DNA of 64,000 bases, taken from the NCBI RefSeq assembly GCF_022568815.1, contig NZ_JAKZHX010000004.1, forward strand, positions 124,001 through 188,000, given 5' to 3'. This DNA is from Undibacterium paludis. Lineage in GTDB: Bacteria; Pseudomonadota; Gammaproteobacteria; Burkholderiales; Burkholderiaceae_D. The notes under the pieces were generated by a model, which had not been told where the DNA came from, searched no databases, and saw nothing but the letters and a program-made list of their open reading frames with translations. Of the stretch, positions 28,384-37,467 are shown piece by piece (within the stretch, counting starts at the first letter, position 1; every line of letters starts with the position of its first letter). The translations under genes and the position numbers were made by a program.

Positions 28384-29832
28384 ATGGACGCAGTACAAGA
28401 AGTACAGGCAATAGAGCCAAGCCCCATCTGGCCGCAGCTGGTGCTGGAGCGCAGCCGCCAGGCCAGCCTGGTAGAGCAGATCGTGCAGGAAGTAAGCCGT
28501 CTGGTGCGCCAGAATGATTTGCCGCTGGGCAGCAAAATGCCTTCCGTACGGCAATTTGCCAAGTGTAATGCCGTCAGTACCTTTACAGTTGTGGAGTCTT
28601 ATGAGCGCCTGATTACCCTGGGTCTGCTGAGTTCTCGCCGTGGTTCTGGTTATTTTGTCACCAAACCGGCCTCTGCTTGTCTGCCGCAGGCAACTGTACA
28701 GGTCGTTGTTTCCAGTGCAGTGGATGCGCTTAGCCCGGATCTGTATTCTGGCGTATCGACTGCCCTGCCCGTCGGCTCCGGCTGGTTACCACCCGAATGG
28801 TATGGCGACGACATCTTGCTTGATGCCCTGAAGCAATCGATGCGTATACCAACTCAGCGCCTGCGTGGTTATGGCAACCCGCTCGGCTTCCCCAGCCTGC
28901 GTCAGCACCTGGCCGCTACGCTTTCGCAGGATTTGTTCAGCGTTGATTCTGAACAAATCTTGCTGACCCATGGGGCAACGCATGGCTTTGACCTGATATT
29001 GCGCACGCTGTGCAAACCCGGCGACACTGTACTGGTGGAAGACCCAGGCTATAGCAACTTGCTGTCACTGATACGCCACCACGGCTGCATACCGATAGGT
29101 ATAGCCCGTGATGAAAAAGGCCTCAATCTCGACAGCCTCATGGAAAAAGCCTTGCTGCATCAGCCCAAGCTGATGTTTGTCAATACCGTACTGCAAAACC
29201 CACTGGGCACCAGCCTGTCCCAGACCCAGGCGCACCGCCTGCTGGCACTGGCGGAGCAGTTCGATTTCTGGCTGGTGGAAGATGATATCTACCGCGAACT
29301 CTGCCCGCGCCCCGAGCCTTCGCTGGCAGCGATGGATGGTTTGCGCCGCGTGATACGGGTGGGCAGTTTTTCCAAGACACTGTCACCTACTTTGCGGGTT
29401 GGCTCCATCTGCGCATCGCACTCCCTGATTGGTGAACTATTACGGGTAAAAATGCTGGCGGGCCTGACGACTTCCGAGATCAATGAGCGTGCGGTGCTGC
29501 ATGCAATCAGTTCGCGTCTGTACCGGCGCATGCTGGAAAAGCTCAAACGTCAGTTGGAAACTTCGCGCAATGCCAGTATGGACATGTTATTGGCAGCCGG
29601 TCTGACACCGCTGGCAGAACCGCGTGGCGGCATGTTCATCAGCGCGGGCTGGAAGAACAGCACGGCCAACGCCAGCGACATCTCAAGACTGGCCTTGCAG
29701 GAAGGCATACTGCTGGCGCCTGACGAGTTCTTCAGCCTGCATAAAAGCGATCACCCCTGGTTCCGCTTCAACATCGCTTATAGCGATGCAGAAGCACTGA
29801 AAGGCTTTTTGATGAAGCTGCAACATGGATAG
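28384..29832 (+). CDS. MocR/GabR-type regulator (GntR wHTH fused to aminotransferase-like domain)
   Basis: 482 residues. An N-terminal GntR winged helix (about 20-95, with SKMPSVRQFAKCNAVSTFTVVESYERL) is joined to a fold-type-I aminotransferase domain (about 125-482). The latter keeps THGATHGFDL, EDPGYSNL, NPLGTSLS and GSFSKTLSPTLRVG with the PLP-binding lysine. Proteins of this kind bind PLP and sense an amino compound, rather than acting as enzymes. The gene is divergent from the pyrimidine operon, so beta-alanine or a related amine is a reasonable effector (inference). Its end overlaps the start of the rutR-like gene by 8 bp. Confidence 0.92.
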   Translation: MDAVQEVQAIEPSPIWPQLVLERSRQASLVEQIVQEVSRLVRQNDLPLGSKMPSVRQFAKCNAVSTFTVVESYERLITLGLLSSRRGSGYFVTKPASACLPQATVQVVVSSAVDALSPDLYSGVSTALPVGSGWLPPEWYGDDILLDALKQSMRIPTQRLRGYGNPLGFPSLRQHLAATLSQDLFSVDSEQILLTHGATHGFDLILRTLCKPGDTVLVEDPGYSNLLSLIRHHGCIPIGIARDEKGLNLDSLMEKALLHQPKLMFVNTVLQNPLGTSLSQTQAHRLLALAEQFDFWLVEDDIYRELCPRPEPSLAAMDGLRRVIRVGSFSKTLSPTLRVGSICASHSLIGELLRVKMLAGLTTSEINERAVLHAISSRLYRRMLEKLKRQLETSRNASMDMLLAAGLTPLAEPRGGMFISAGWKNSTANASDISRLALQEGILLAPDEFFSLHKSDHPWFRFNIAYSDAEALKGFLMKLQHG

Positions 29833-30448
29833 AGCGCCCGATAAACTCACGCGCTCACGTGATGCGCTCGAAGCACGCATCATGCAGGCAGCGGTTGAAG
29901 TATTTGCCGAAACCGGTTATGCAGGTACCGCACTGGCATCGATAGCCGAGCGGGCTGGTCTGTCGAAACAGAATCTGCTGTACTACTTCCCGACCAAGCA
30001 AAAACTGTATGAAAAGGTATTGGACCAGGTGCTTGATCAATGGCTGGAACGCATGAACATACTGGCCGCCCCGGAGCAGGACCCGGCTCAGTTGTTGCGC
30101 AATTATATACGTGCAAAACTGCGTTTTTCGCGCGAACAGCCGCAGGCATCTCGCGTCTATGCAATGGAAGTCATCAGCGGTGCACCAGTCTATGCCGAGA
30201 CCATGCGCAGTAAAATCCTGCCCTTGTTGCAAAAAGACATAGCCGTATTTGAAAGCTGGATGGCAGCAGGCAAAATCGCCACCGTCAATACCACCCATCT
30301 GCTGTTTGCCATCTGGGCCATGACACAGTCGTATGCCGATTTTGCCGCGCAGATGAGCCTGGTGCTGGGCCATAGCCCGCTCAATGATGAGGACTTTACA
30401 GAAGCAGAAACCATGATCGTCGACATGGTATTGAGCCGGGTTTGTTAG
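29825..30448 (+). CDS. rutR: RutR-like TetR-family regulator of pyrimidine catabolism
   Basis: 207 residues. The DNA-binding part (ARIMQAAVEVFAETGYAGTALASIAERAGLSKQNLLYYFPTKQKLYEKVL) and the C-terminal ligand domain follow E. coli RutR closely as I remember it: LLYYFP-K, EYIRLKL/NYIRAKL, PQASR, AGAP, and W..TQ.YADFA. RutR senses uracil or thymine and releases its DNA site when bound. A matching palindrome is present at 28235-28250. The gene overlaps the MocR gene by 8 bp, so the two regulators are made together. The name is assigned from remembered similarity plus context. Confidence 0.85.
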   Translation: MDRAPDKLTRSRDALEARIMQAAVEVFAETGYAGTALASIAERAGLSKQNLLYYFPTKQKLYEKVLDQVLDQWLERMNILAAPEQDPAQLLRNYIRAKLRFSREQPQASRVYAMEVISGAPVYAETMRSKILPLLQKDIAVFESWMAAGKIATVNTTHLLFAIWAMTQSYADFAAQMSLVLGHSPLNDEDFTEAETMIVDMVLSRVC

Positions 30449-30538
30449 TACCAGTACTCCGGGAGTGGTGCAAGATCTTTCTATCTGCTACATTGCACAT
30501 CATAAGCGCAGGTAAAAAAACAATAACCCGGAGGTGTC

Positions 30539-31354
30539 ATGCATGGCATGACTACACACGCAATACAGCTCCTGAAGTACTGTTTATACTCTGGCTTACT
30601 GACTGCCAGTACTTTGCTGCAAGCGCAAAATTTGCCCACTTGTCCATCTCGCCCCATTATCCTGGCCTTGCAGGAATTAGGGCAATTTTATCGCAACGGC
30701 GCCGGCCTTGATAAAGACATGGCAGATGAATTTGCAAAACGCAGCGGCTGCAAATTTGAAACCCCTGTGCTGCCGCGCGCCCGTACCTGGCAGGAGATAG
30801 AAGCCGGCCGTGTCGATATGACACTGTCAGCCATCAAAACTGCCGAGCGCGCCGAAAAATTCTGGTTTTTCCCCTACTTGCAAGCCAGGCTGGTCCTCAT
30901 CATCCACAAGGACAAGGCCGTCAATCTGCACAGCCAGGAAGACTTTTTAAACCGGACGGATTTACGTCTCGGTGCAGTACGCAGCACAAAACAGGGGTAC
31001 AACGAAAAGTTTGTGCAAAAACTGAGACAGTTGGGCCGTGTTGTCGATGTCAACGACAGTGAAAGACTGTATGCCATGCTGGAGGCCCGCCGCTTCGATG
31101 CCGTCATCAGTTTGCAACTGATTTACGGTGCTTACCTTGATCCTGCACAGATGGAAAACAAATACGCTGTAATAGATTGGAGCCCAGCAGATTTGAAAGG
31201 CCATGCCCAACTCGTCATCACCAAGAAGAATTTCAGTGAAACAGAGGCTCAGCGCTGGAACCAGCTGATGCAAGGCATGATCAAAGATGGCAGCATGTTG
31301 CAGATACTGAAAAAGTACGTGAGCAAGGCTGAGGCGGAAAAGATGCTGGAATGA
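30539..31354 (+). CDS. Periplasmic solute-binding protein (SBP_bac_3-like)
   Basis: 271 residues. A CCCGGAGGTG box lies just before the ATG; an in-frame ATG at 30548 is an alternative. The first 30 residues are a signal peptide (hydrophobic CLYSGLLTASTLLQAQ). The mature part resembles family-3 amino-acid-type binding proteins: an early strand PIILALQELGQFYRNGAGLDKDMADEFAKRSG, then WQEIEAGRVDMTLSAIKTAERAEKFWFFPYLQARLVLIIHKD, and a second lobe with LGAVRSTKQGY. There is no ABC permease or ATPase gene next to it, so it may be a sensory or orphan binding protein. Confidence 0.8.
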   Translation: MHGMTTHAIQLLKYCLYSGLLTASTLLQAQNLPTCPSRPIILALQELGQFYRNGAGLDKDMADEFAKRSGCKFETPVLPRARTWQEIEAGRVDMTLSAIKTAERAEKFWFFPYLQARLVLIIHKDKAVNLHSQEDFLNRTDLRLGAVRSTKQGYNEKFVQKLRQLGRVVDVNDSERLYAMLEARRFDAVISLQLIYGAYLDPAQMENKYAVIDWSPADLKGHAQLVITKKNFSETEAQRWNQLMQGMIKDGSMLQILKKYVSKAEAEKMLE

Positions 31355-31443
31355 CGCATACATCGTGCATGCTTTGCGTTATCGTTTACAATCAGCATAT
31401 AGTCGGGATTGAGCAAGTCGGTGAAAATTGATCGGGGGAGCGT

Positions 31444-33054
31444 ATGCATCACGAACAAGGATCGGAAGAAGACTGGATCATAGAAGATGACACTGGCGAC
31501 AAGTCACAACTACTGTCAGATACCAACTTTGAAACGCGGCCCTGGCGTTTGCTGGTCGTTGACGATGAAGAGGATATCCATGCCGTCACCCGGCTGGCGC
31601 TGAACAATATTGTTTTCAAGGGGCGGCACCTTGAAATCCTGTCTGCTCATAGCGCCGCGCAAGCATTTGAAATACTGAGCAAACCCAACGACATCAACCT
31701 TATCCTGCTCGATGTCGTGATGGAGACAGAAGATGCAGGCCTGCGCCTGGTCAAGCGCATACGCGAAGAACTCAATAATCAACTGGTACGCATCGTCTTG
31801 CGCACGGGCCAGCCTGGCCAGGCACCGGAAAAGAATGTCATCGTCGATTATGACATCAATGACTACAAAACCAAGACTGAATTGACTACCCAAAGGTTGT
31901 TCACTACTGTCATCGCTTCTTTGCGCGCCTATGAAGGTTTGCTGTCCATAGAACGCAGTCGCCAGGGTCTGACGCGCATATTGCAGGCATCGGCCAACCT
32001 GTATGAATTGAAGTCACTGAAAGAATTTGCCTCAGGTGTACTGAACCAGATCGGCGCCATACTTGATGTCGGCGCTGACGGTGTGCTGTGTCTGTCACGC
32101 AATGCCCCTGGTACATCCAATGGCAAGATACAAACCAGCATCATCGCCGGTACCGGTACTTACAGTGACTTGTCCGGTCTGGATTGTCTGCCAGCAGACT
32201 GTGAATGGAGCGCCATCGTTGAAAAAGCCTTTACCGAAAAGAAAAGCCAGTACCAGCACCCGGCTGACGTCTTGTTCATTCACACCCGGCACGGCCACGA
32301 ATTTACCATACTGGTGACACCACCCTGGCCACTGGGACAAATCCAGCGCGATTTGCTGGAGCTGTTCTGTGATCGCATTGCCGCAGCCTTTGACAATCGC
32401 TATCTCAATGAACAGTTGCAAAGAGCCCAGGAAGCCTCGGTCGTGGCCCTGACCGACCTGGCAGAATCACGCGACACTGACACCGGTGGTCATGTACAGC
32501 GGGTCTGCAGGCTGACCAATGCCATCGCGACAGAATTGAAGCGCCGTCATAAATTTGAAGATGACCTGACGCCGCAATTCCTGGACATGGTTGGTATCGC
32601 CAGCATCCTGCATGACGTCGGCAAGGTAGCGACCCCCGATGCCGTATTACTGAAAGCCAGTGGCCATGACAAGAATGAGCGCATCATCATGGAACATCAT
32701 GCACTGGCTGGTGAAACCGTACTGGCTCGCGCCGCCACCATGGTGGATGGTGTCAGTTACCTGACCTATGGTTCACAGATCGCTGGCAGCCATCATGAGC
32801 ATTTTGACGGTCAAGGCTATCCACGCCGGTTGAAAGGGGAAGAAATCCCGCTCTCAGCACGTATCGTCGCCGTGGTCGATGTATTCGACGCCTTACTCCA
32901 TCGCCGCCCGTACAAGCAAGCATGGTCACTGGAAGCAACCATGGAATACATCAAGTCCAGAAGTGGTACGCAATTCGATCCACAAGTTGTTGAGGCACTG
33001 ATTCATTTTGTAGAGACCGAAAAACCTGACTGGGTCAACAACAGTGATCAGTAA
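31444..33054 (+). CDS. Response regulator with REC, DUF3369 and HD-GYP domains
   Basis: 536 residues; GGGGGAG lies just before the ATG. A receiver domain (about 32-165) has acidic residues VVDDEED, phospho-acceptor D90 in LILLDVV, and a C-terminal lysine region. A middle domain (about 175-320, DUF3369-like, containing SANLYELKSLKEFASGVLNQI) follows. The C-terminal HD-GYP domain has TGGHVQRV, HDVGK (H390, D391), HH, and HEHFDGQGYP (GYP 458-460). It should hydrolyse cyclic di-GMP under control of phosphorylation. No histidine kinase gene is adjacent; the one at 2281 is a possible but unproven partner. Confidence 0.93.
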   Translation: MHHEQGSEEDWIIEDDTGDKSQLLSDTNFETRPWRLLVVDDEEDIHAVTRLALNNIVFKGRHLEILSAHSAAQAFEILSKPNDINLILLDVVMETEDAGLRLVKRIREELNNQLVRIVLRTGQPGQAPEKNVIVDYDINDYKTKTELTTQRLFTTVIASLRAYEGLLSIERSRQGLTRILQASANLYELKSLKEFASGVLNQIGAILDVGADGVLCLSRNAPGTSNGKIQTSIIAGTGTYSDLSGLDCLPADCEWSAIVEKAFTEKKSQYQHPADVLFIHTRHGHEFTILVTPPWPLGQIQRDLLELFCDRIAAAFDNRYLNEQLQRAQEASVVALTDLAESRDTDTGGHVQRVCRLTNAIATELKRRHKFEDDLTPQFLDMVGIASILHDVGKVATPDAVLLKASGHDKNERIIMEHHALAGETVLARAATMVDGVSYLTYGSQIAGSHHEHFDGQGYPRRLKGEEIPLSARIVAVVDVFDALLHRRPYKQAWSLEATMEYIKSRSGTQFDPQVVEALIHFVETEKPDWVNNSDQ

Positions 33055-33071
33055 GCATAAGCTGCTACCCG

Positions 33072-33503
33072 CTAAGCGTGACAGGTTTTTGGAGGCTCTG
33101 AATCCTTGCTGGCCAATGCCTGAATGATGGGACATTGTGCTTGTTGTGCCGATGTGGCGCATTGCCCTATCAGGTCGGTCAACATGGCTTCCATCCTGTG
33201 CAGGTCTGCCAGCTTGGCCTGGACTTGCAGCAGGCGTTCATGGGCGACTTCACGAATTGCCTCTTTGTCATTACCGTCTTCCAGCGTCAGCAAATTGGCG
33301 ATTTCTTCAAGGCTGAAACCGAGATCCTGCGCCCGTTTGATAAAGCGTATGCGATCAGCCAAAGATGCCGGATAAGTACGGAAGCCACCGGCCGCCTTTG
33401 GCACAGGCAGCAAAGCGCGCTTTTGGTAGTAGCGCACCGTTTCCACGCCCACTCCTCCTGCTTTGGCTAATTGCCCTATCGTATATTGATCTGTATCAGA
33501 CAT
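33072..33503 (-). CDS. MerR-family metal-responsive regulator
   Basis: 143 residues. The MerR winged helix (YTIGQLAKAGGVGVETVRYYQKRALL...GGFRTYP) is followed by the dimerisation helix and a metal-binding loop with C115 and C124 (C-x8-C) in GQCATSAQQAQCPII. Another Cys is at 141. Compared with MerR of Tn501 the loop length agrees, but the first ligand Cys (C82 in MerR) is replaced by K80, and the Cys two residues before C115 by Gly. Two-cysteine sites are known from CueR-type sensors of monovalent copper or silver. The gene is divergent from a copper-type ATPase, so copper sensing is likely. Confidence 0.88.
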   Translation of the reverse strand: MSDTDQYTIGQLAKAGGVGVETVRYYQKRALLPVPKAAGGFRTYPASLADRIRFIKRAQDLGFSLEEIANLLTLEDGNDKEAIREVAHERLLQVQAKLADLHRMEAMLTDLIGQCATSAQQAQCPIIQALASKDSEPPKTCHA

Positions 33504-33516
33504 GGTGAAAAATTCC

Positions 33517-33548
33517 TTGACTCTGTTCCTGGGTACGGGGTCTATGAT
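33517..33548 (+). promoter_or_regulatory. MerR-type promoter with 20-bp spacer
   Basis: TTGACT (33517-33522) and TATGAT (33543-33548) are separated by 20 bp, too long for ordinary sigma-70 activity but typical of MerR-family promoters. The spacer holds an imperfect dyad, GACTCTGT (33519-33526) against ACGGGGTC (33535-33542). It should drive the ATPase gene, with activation by the divergent MerR-type protein. Confidence 0.75.
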
Positions 33549-33587
33549 AAAACAATCTTACAAGTTTGGTGTCAGGAAGGAATAGCG

Positions 33588-36161
33588 ATGAAAGAGGATA
33601 CGAATCAGCATCAACACACAGGTTCATGCTGCTCACATGCAAAAACTGAGCCGGCAACAAGCGAAACCAGATATACGGACCCGGTCTGTGGCATGCAGGT
33701 CAGTAAAAACCCTGAAAAAACGGCACGATTCCAGGGTAAGGCCTATTATTTTTGCAGCAACTCTTGTGTCGACAAGTTCAACGCCAACCCATCCAACTAT
33801 GTCAAGGCGAAAAAAGTCATCAGCCTGGGCAGCATGGGCACAGCTGCACCGGTTATGGTCAGCGACCCGCAAGGCAGCCATAAAGACCCGGTCTGCGGCA
33901 TGAGTGTCAATGAGCAAAGTCAGCACCATACCAGCCATGAAGGCAAGACTTATTACTTTTGCTGTGCATCCTGCCTGGAAAAATTCCGCAAAGACCCTGC
34001 CGCCTGGCTGGATCCGTCCATGCGACCAGCCCCAAAGGCAGTCGCCAAAGATGCCATCTACACCTGCCCCATGCATCTGGAGATAGAGCAGATCGGCCCC
34101 GGCACTTGCCCGCTATGCGGAATGGCGCTGGAGCCGAAGGAAGCCAGTGCAGAAGAAGATACCAGCGAACTGGATGACATGTTACGGCGCTTCAAATTCA
34201 GCCTGATACTGAGCCTGCCCCTGCTGGTGCTGAGCATGGGTGACATGCTGCCTGGTGTTTCTTTTCACAAGCTGCTGGGCATGACTGTCTTCAACTGGTT
34301 GCAGTTCGTTCTGGCGACCCCTGTCGTACTGTGGGCTGGGCTGCCATTTTTTGAACGTGCGCTGGCATCCTTCAAGACCGGGCATCTGAACATGTTCAGC
34401 CTGATCGGCGTCGGCACGGCGGCCGCCTACCTGTTCAGCCTGGTGGCCCTGCTATTGCCGGACGTGCTGCCTGCCGCCTTCAAGATGGAAGGCATGGCGC
34501 CTTTATATTTTGAGGCCGCGGCCGTCATCATCACCCTGGTTTTATTGGGCCAGGTGCTGGAATTACGTGCACGCTCACAGACCAGTGCTGCCATCAAGTC
34601 ACTGCTGGCGCTGACACCGGCCACAGCTACCCTTGTCGGCAAGGATGGCAGCGAAACAGAAGTGGCGCTGGACCAGGTACAGCGAGGCGATATATTGCGC
34701 GTCAAACCTGGTGGCCATATCCCGGTTGACGGTGTGCTGGCTGATGGTCACTCGAATGTGGATGAGGCCATGATCACAGGCGAACCACTGCCGGTGGTCA
34801 AACAGGCCGGTGACAAGGTCAGTGCCGGTACCATCAATCAGCGCGGCAGTTTTACCATGGTGGCAGAACGCATAGGCCGTGATACCTTGCTGGCGAGAAT
34901 TATCGATATGGTCAACCAGGCTGGTCGCTCACGTGCGCCAATACAGAAACTGGCAGATCAGGTATCGGGCTGGTTTGTACCCGGCGTCATTGCAGTATCA
35001 ATACTGGCTTTCGCCATCTGGGCCATATTTGGTCCCTCGCCGGCGCTGGCCAATGGCCTAATGGCCGCCGTATCAGTGCTGATCATCGCCTGCCCCTGTG
35101 CCCTGGGTCTGGCCACACCGATTTCGGTCACCGTGGGCATAGGTCGTGGCGCCCATGAAGGGGTGCTCATCAAAGATGCAGAAGCCCTGGAAAGGATGGA
35201 AAAAGTCGACACCCTGGTCATCGATAAAACCGGCACTCTGACCGAGGGCAAACCCAGCCTGCAAGAGTTTGTGGTGGCAAATGGACAGTCAGAAAGCCGG
35301 TTGCTGGGGATAGCGCTGGCACTGGAGCAGCGCAGTGAGCATCCACTGGCGCAAGCGATCGTCACTTATGCAACGAGCAAGCCGCATGATGAAATTGCCA
35401 TCAATGACTTCACTTCCATAACGGGCAAGGGAGTAAAAGCCAGCGTGGACGGCAAGACCATCCTGCTTGGCAAACCGGGCCTGCTGGAAGAGCATGGCAT
35501 TGCCACGACCAGCTTTGACGAGCGTGTCCAGGAATTACAGGAACAGGGCCACACCGTCATGCTAATGGCAATAGAACAGGCAGCCGTAGCGATGATCAGC
35601 GTGGCAGACCGCATCAAACCCAATAGCCTGCAGGCGATACAGGAATTGCAGCAGCAAGGCATACGCGTGATCGTACTGACCGGCGACAATACAGCGACGG
35701 CACAGGCAGTTGGCAAGCAATTGCAGCTTGATGAAGTTCATGCCGATATGCTACCTGAAGACAAGTACCGCTTTGTCCAGCGATTGCAGGCTGAAGGCCG
35801 CGCGCTTGCCATGGCTGGTGACGGTATCAATGATGCGCCGGCCCTGGCACAGGCTGATGTAGGCATCGCCATGGGCAATGGCACCGATGTCGCCATGCAT
35901 AGTGCTCACGTAGTACTGGTCAAAGGTGACTTGCTTGGCATCGTCAAGGCGCACTCCTTGAGCCGGCAGGCGATGAAAAACATCAGGCAAAACCTGTTCT
36001 TTGCCTTTGTCTATAATTTTGTCGGCGTACCGGTGGCTGCGGGTATACTCTATCCCTGGTTTGGTATTCTGCTGAGCCCGATGATAGCCAGTGCAGCAAT
36101 GAGCCTCAGCTCAGTATCTGTCATCACCAATGCCCTGCGTCTAAGAAAAGCAGAGCTGTAA
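33588..36161 (+). CDS. copA: Copper-exporting P1B-type ATPase with YHS domains
   Basis: 857 residues from the ATG at 33588 with AGGAAGGAA upstream; the open frame before it covers the promoter. The N-terminus is unusual: a His/Cys-rich tail, two YHS domains (YTDPVCGMQV, HKDPVCGMSV) and a heavy-metal-binding zinc-ribbon-like segment (YTCPMHLEIEQIGPGTCPLCGM) replace the common HMA domains. Eight membrane helices, TGEP, the CPC transport motif (C502-C504), DKTGT (phosphorylated D546), SEHPLA and GDGINDAPALAQADVGIAMG follow. It exports monovalent copper from the cytoplasm. A hairpin with 8-bp stem (36183-36209) lies after the stop but lacks a T run. Confidence 0.93.
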   Translation: MKEDTNQHQHTGSCCSHAKTEPATSETRYTDPVCGMQVSKNPEKTARFQGKAYYFCSNSCVDKFNANPSNYVKAKKVISLGSMGTAAPVMVSDPQGSHKDPVCGMSVNEQSQHHTSHEGKTYYFCCASCLEKFRKDPAAWLDPSMRPAPKAVAKDAIYTCPMHLEIEQIGPGTCPLCGMALEPKEASAEEDTSELDDMLRRFKFSLILSLPLLVLSMGDMLPGVSFHKLLGMTVFNWLQFVLATPVVLWAGLPFFERALASFKTGHLNMFSLIGVGTAAAYLFSLVALLLPDVLPAAFKMEGMAPLYFEAAAVIITLVLLGQVLELRARSQTSAAIKSLLALTPATATLVGKDGSETEVALDQVQRGDILRVKPGGHIPVDGVLADGHSNVDEAMITGEPLPVVKQAGDKVSAGTINQRGSFTMVAERIGRDTLLARIIDMVNQAGRSRAPIQKLADQVSGWFVPGVIAVSILAFAIWAIFGPSPALANGLMAAVSVLIIACPCALGLATPISVTVGIGRGAHEGVLIKDAEALERMEKVDTLVIDKTGTLTEGKPSLQEFVVANGQSESRLLGIALALEQRSEHPLAQAIVTYATSKPHDEIAINDFTSITGKGVKASVDGKTILLGKPGLLEEHGIATTSFDERVQELQEQGHTVMLMAIEQAAVAMISVADRIKPNSLQAIQELQQQGIRVIVLTGDNTATAQAVGKQLQLDEVHADMLPEDKYRFVQRLQAEGRALAMAGDGINDAPALAQADVGIAMGNGTDVAMHSAHVVLVKGDLLGIVKAHSLSRQAMKNIRQNLFFAFVYNFVGVPVAAGILYPWFGILLSPMIASAAMSLSSVSVITNALRLRKAEL

Positions 36162-36249
36162 AGAATGGGGCAAGGGCAGGCAGGAACAGGTAGAATACGC
36201 GCCTGTTCCGCCAGCCTCTGGCATAAGTCTCGCCCACAAGATTATTTTC

Positions 36250-37191
36250 ATGCGTCATCACATTCTGGCTGCCTGTACCGCAGCCCTGCTTTTATCTGCT
36301 GCTTCACCTTTGGTTAGTGCTGCCGAAAATGGCAAGGCAACGAGTAAAAAAATCACTCCAGCTACACCTGCCATCCCTGCTGTGACTGTGTACGCTGCCG
36401 GTGATATCGCCGATTGCCGTAAAAAACCGCCCGCAGAAAGCATGGCGGCCCGCACAGCCACACTGATCGCCACAGGTCTGTCCAAAGATGCCAGTGCCAG
36501 GGCGATTACTCTCGGCGACAATACCTATCCGGTTGGCAAACCCGATGAGTTCAACAAATGTTATGAGCCGACCTGGGGCCAGTTCAAGGATAGGACACTG
36601 CCCTCGCCTGGCAACCACGATTACGCCATGCCCAAGGCATTAGGTTATTACAATTACTTCGGTGACCTGGCCGGTCCGGAGCGGCGCGGTTATTATGCAA
36701 GCCAATTGGGCAAATGGCTGGTCCTTTCGCTCAACAGCAATCTTGATCCACAGCAGATGCAGGTACAGTTGAATTGGCTCAAGGAAGAACTGGCCAAAAA
36801 CAAGCAAAACTGTACTCTGGCCTTCTGGCATCATCCTGTCTTCAGTTCTGGTGGACACGGCAATAACGACAATATGCAGGCTGCGTGGAAAATGCTGGCT
36901 GCCGCCAAGGCTGATATCGTACTGACTTCGCATGACCACGACTATGAACGCTTTGCGCCTCTTGACGCCAATGGCGACAGGGATGACAAGAGAGGCATAC
37001 GCAGCTTTGTGGTCGGTACAGGCGGCGCCAAGCTGACGCCGATGTTCCTGCCCAGGGGCAATACCGAAATCCGCGACAATTCCACCCATGGAGTATTGAA
37101 ACTGAGCCTCGCCGAAAAATCATATGAATGGGAATTCCTGCCTGTACCCGGTGGCAGTTTTACCGACAAGGGTAAGGATGTTTGTCACTGA
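36250..37191 (+). CDS. Secreted metallophosphoesterase (purple acid phosphatase-like)
   Basis: 313 residues with a clear Sec signal peptide (ILAACTAALLLSAASPLVSAAE). All metal-binding blocks of the calcineurin-like superfamily are present in order: AAGDIADC, LGDNTYP, SPGNHDY, FWHHPVFSSGG and TSHDHDYERF. It should act in the periplasm on a phosphate ester; the substrate cannot be inferred. It stands alone between copA and guaC with no strong ribosome binding site at its ATG. Confidence 0.88.
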   Translation: MRHHILAACTAALLLSAASPLVSAAENGKATSKKITPATPAIPAVTVYAAGDIADCRKKPPAESMAARTATLIATGLSKDASARAITLGDNTYPVGKPDEFNKCYEPTWGQFKDRTLPSPGNHDYAMPKALGYYNYFGDLAGPERRGYYASQLGKWLVLSLNSNLDPQQMQVQLNWLKEELAKNKQNCTLAFWHHPVFSSGGHGNNDNMQAAWKMLAAAKADIVLTSHDHDYERFAPLDANGDRDDKRGIRSFVVGTGGAKLTPMFLPRGNTEIRDNSTHGVLKLSLAEKSYEWEFLPVPGGSFTDKGKDVCH

Positions 37192-37467
37192 CAAGCAGTG
37201 GCAATCTCAGCCCTCCATTTGCGTCGACAAATCATGCAAGGGACCTGAATGTATCAACGTTCAGGCCAAGAATATACAATATATCAATTTTTTCATTCAG
37301 GCACCCTGCACATGGACAAATATGGATTGGGTGATAGTGTTCATATCAAAGCATAATAATCGGCTCTCGATTTTTTAAACTATACTCAAGTACGGCCCAA
37401 CGACTTGAGCGCAGATAAGCGAGCAGTCGTGATTTCCCGCGTCCGCCAGGCGCATACTGGAGTCGTC

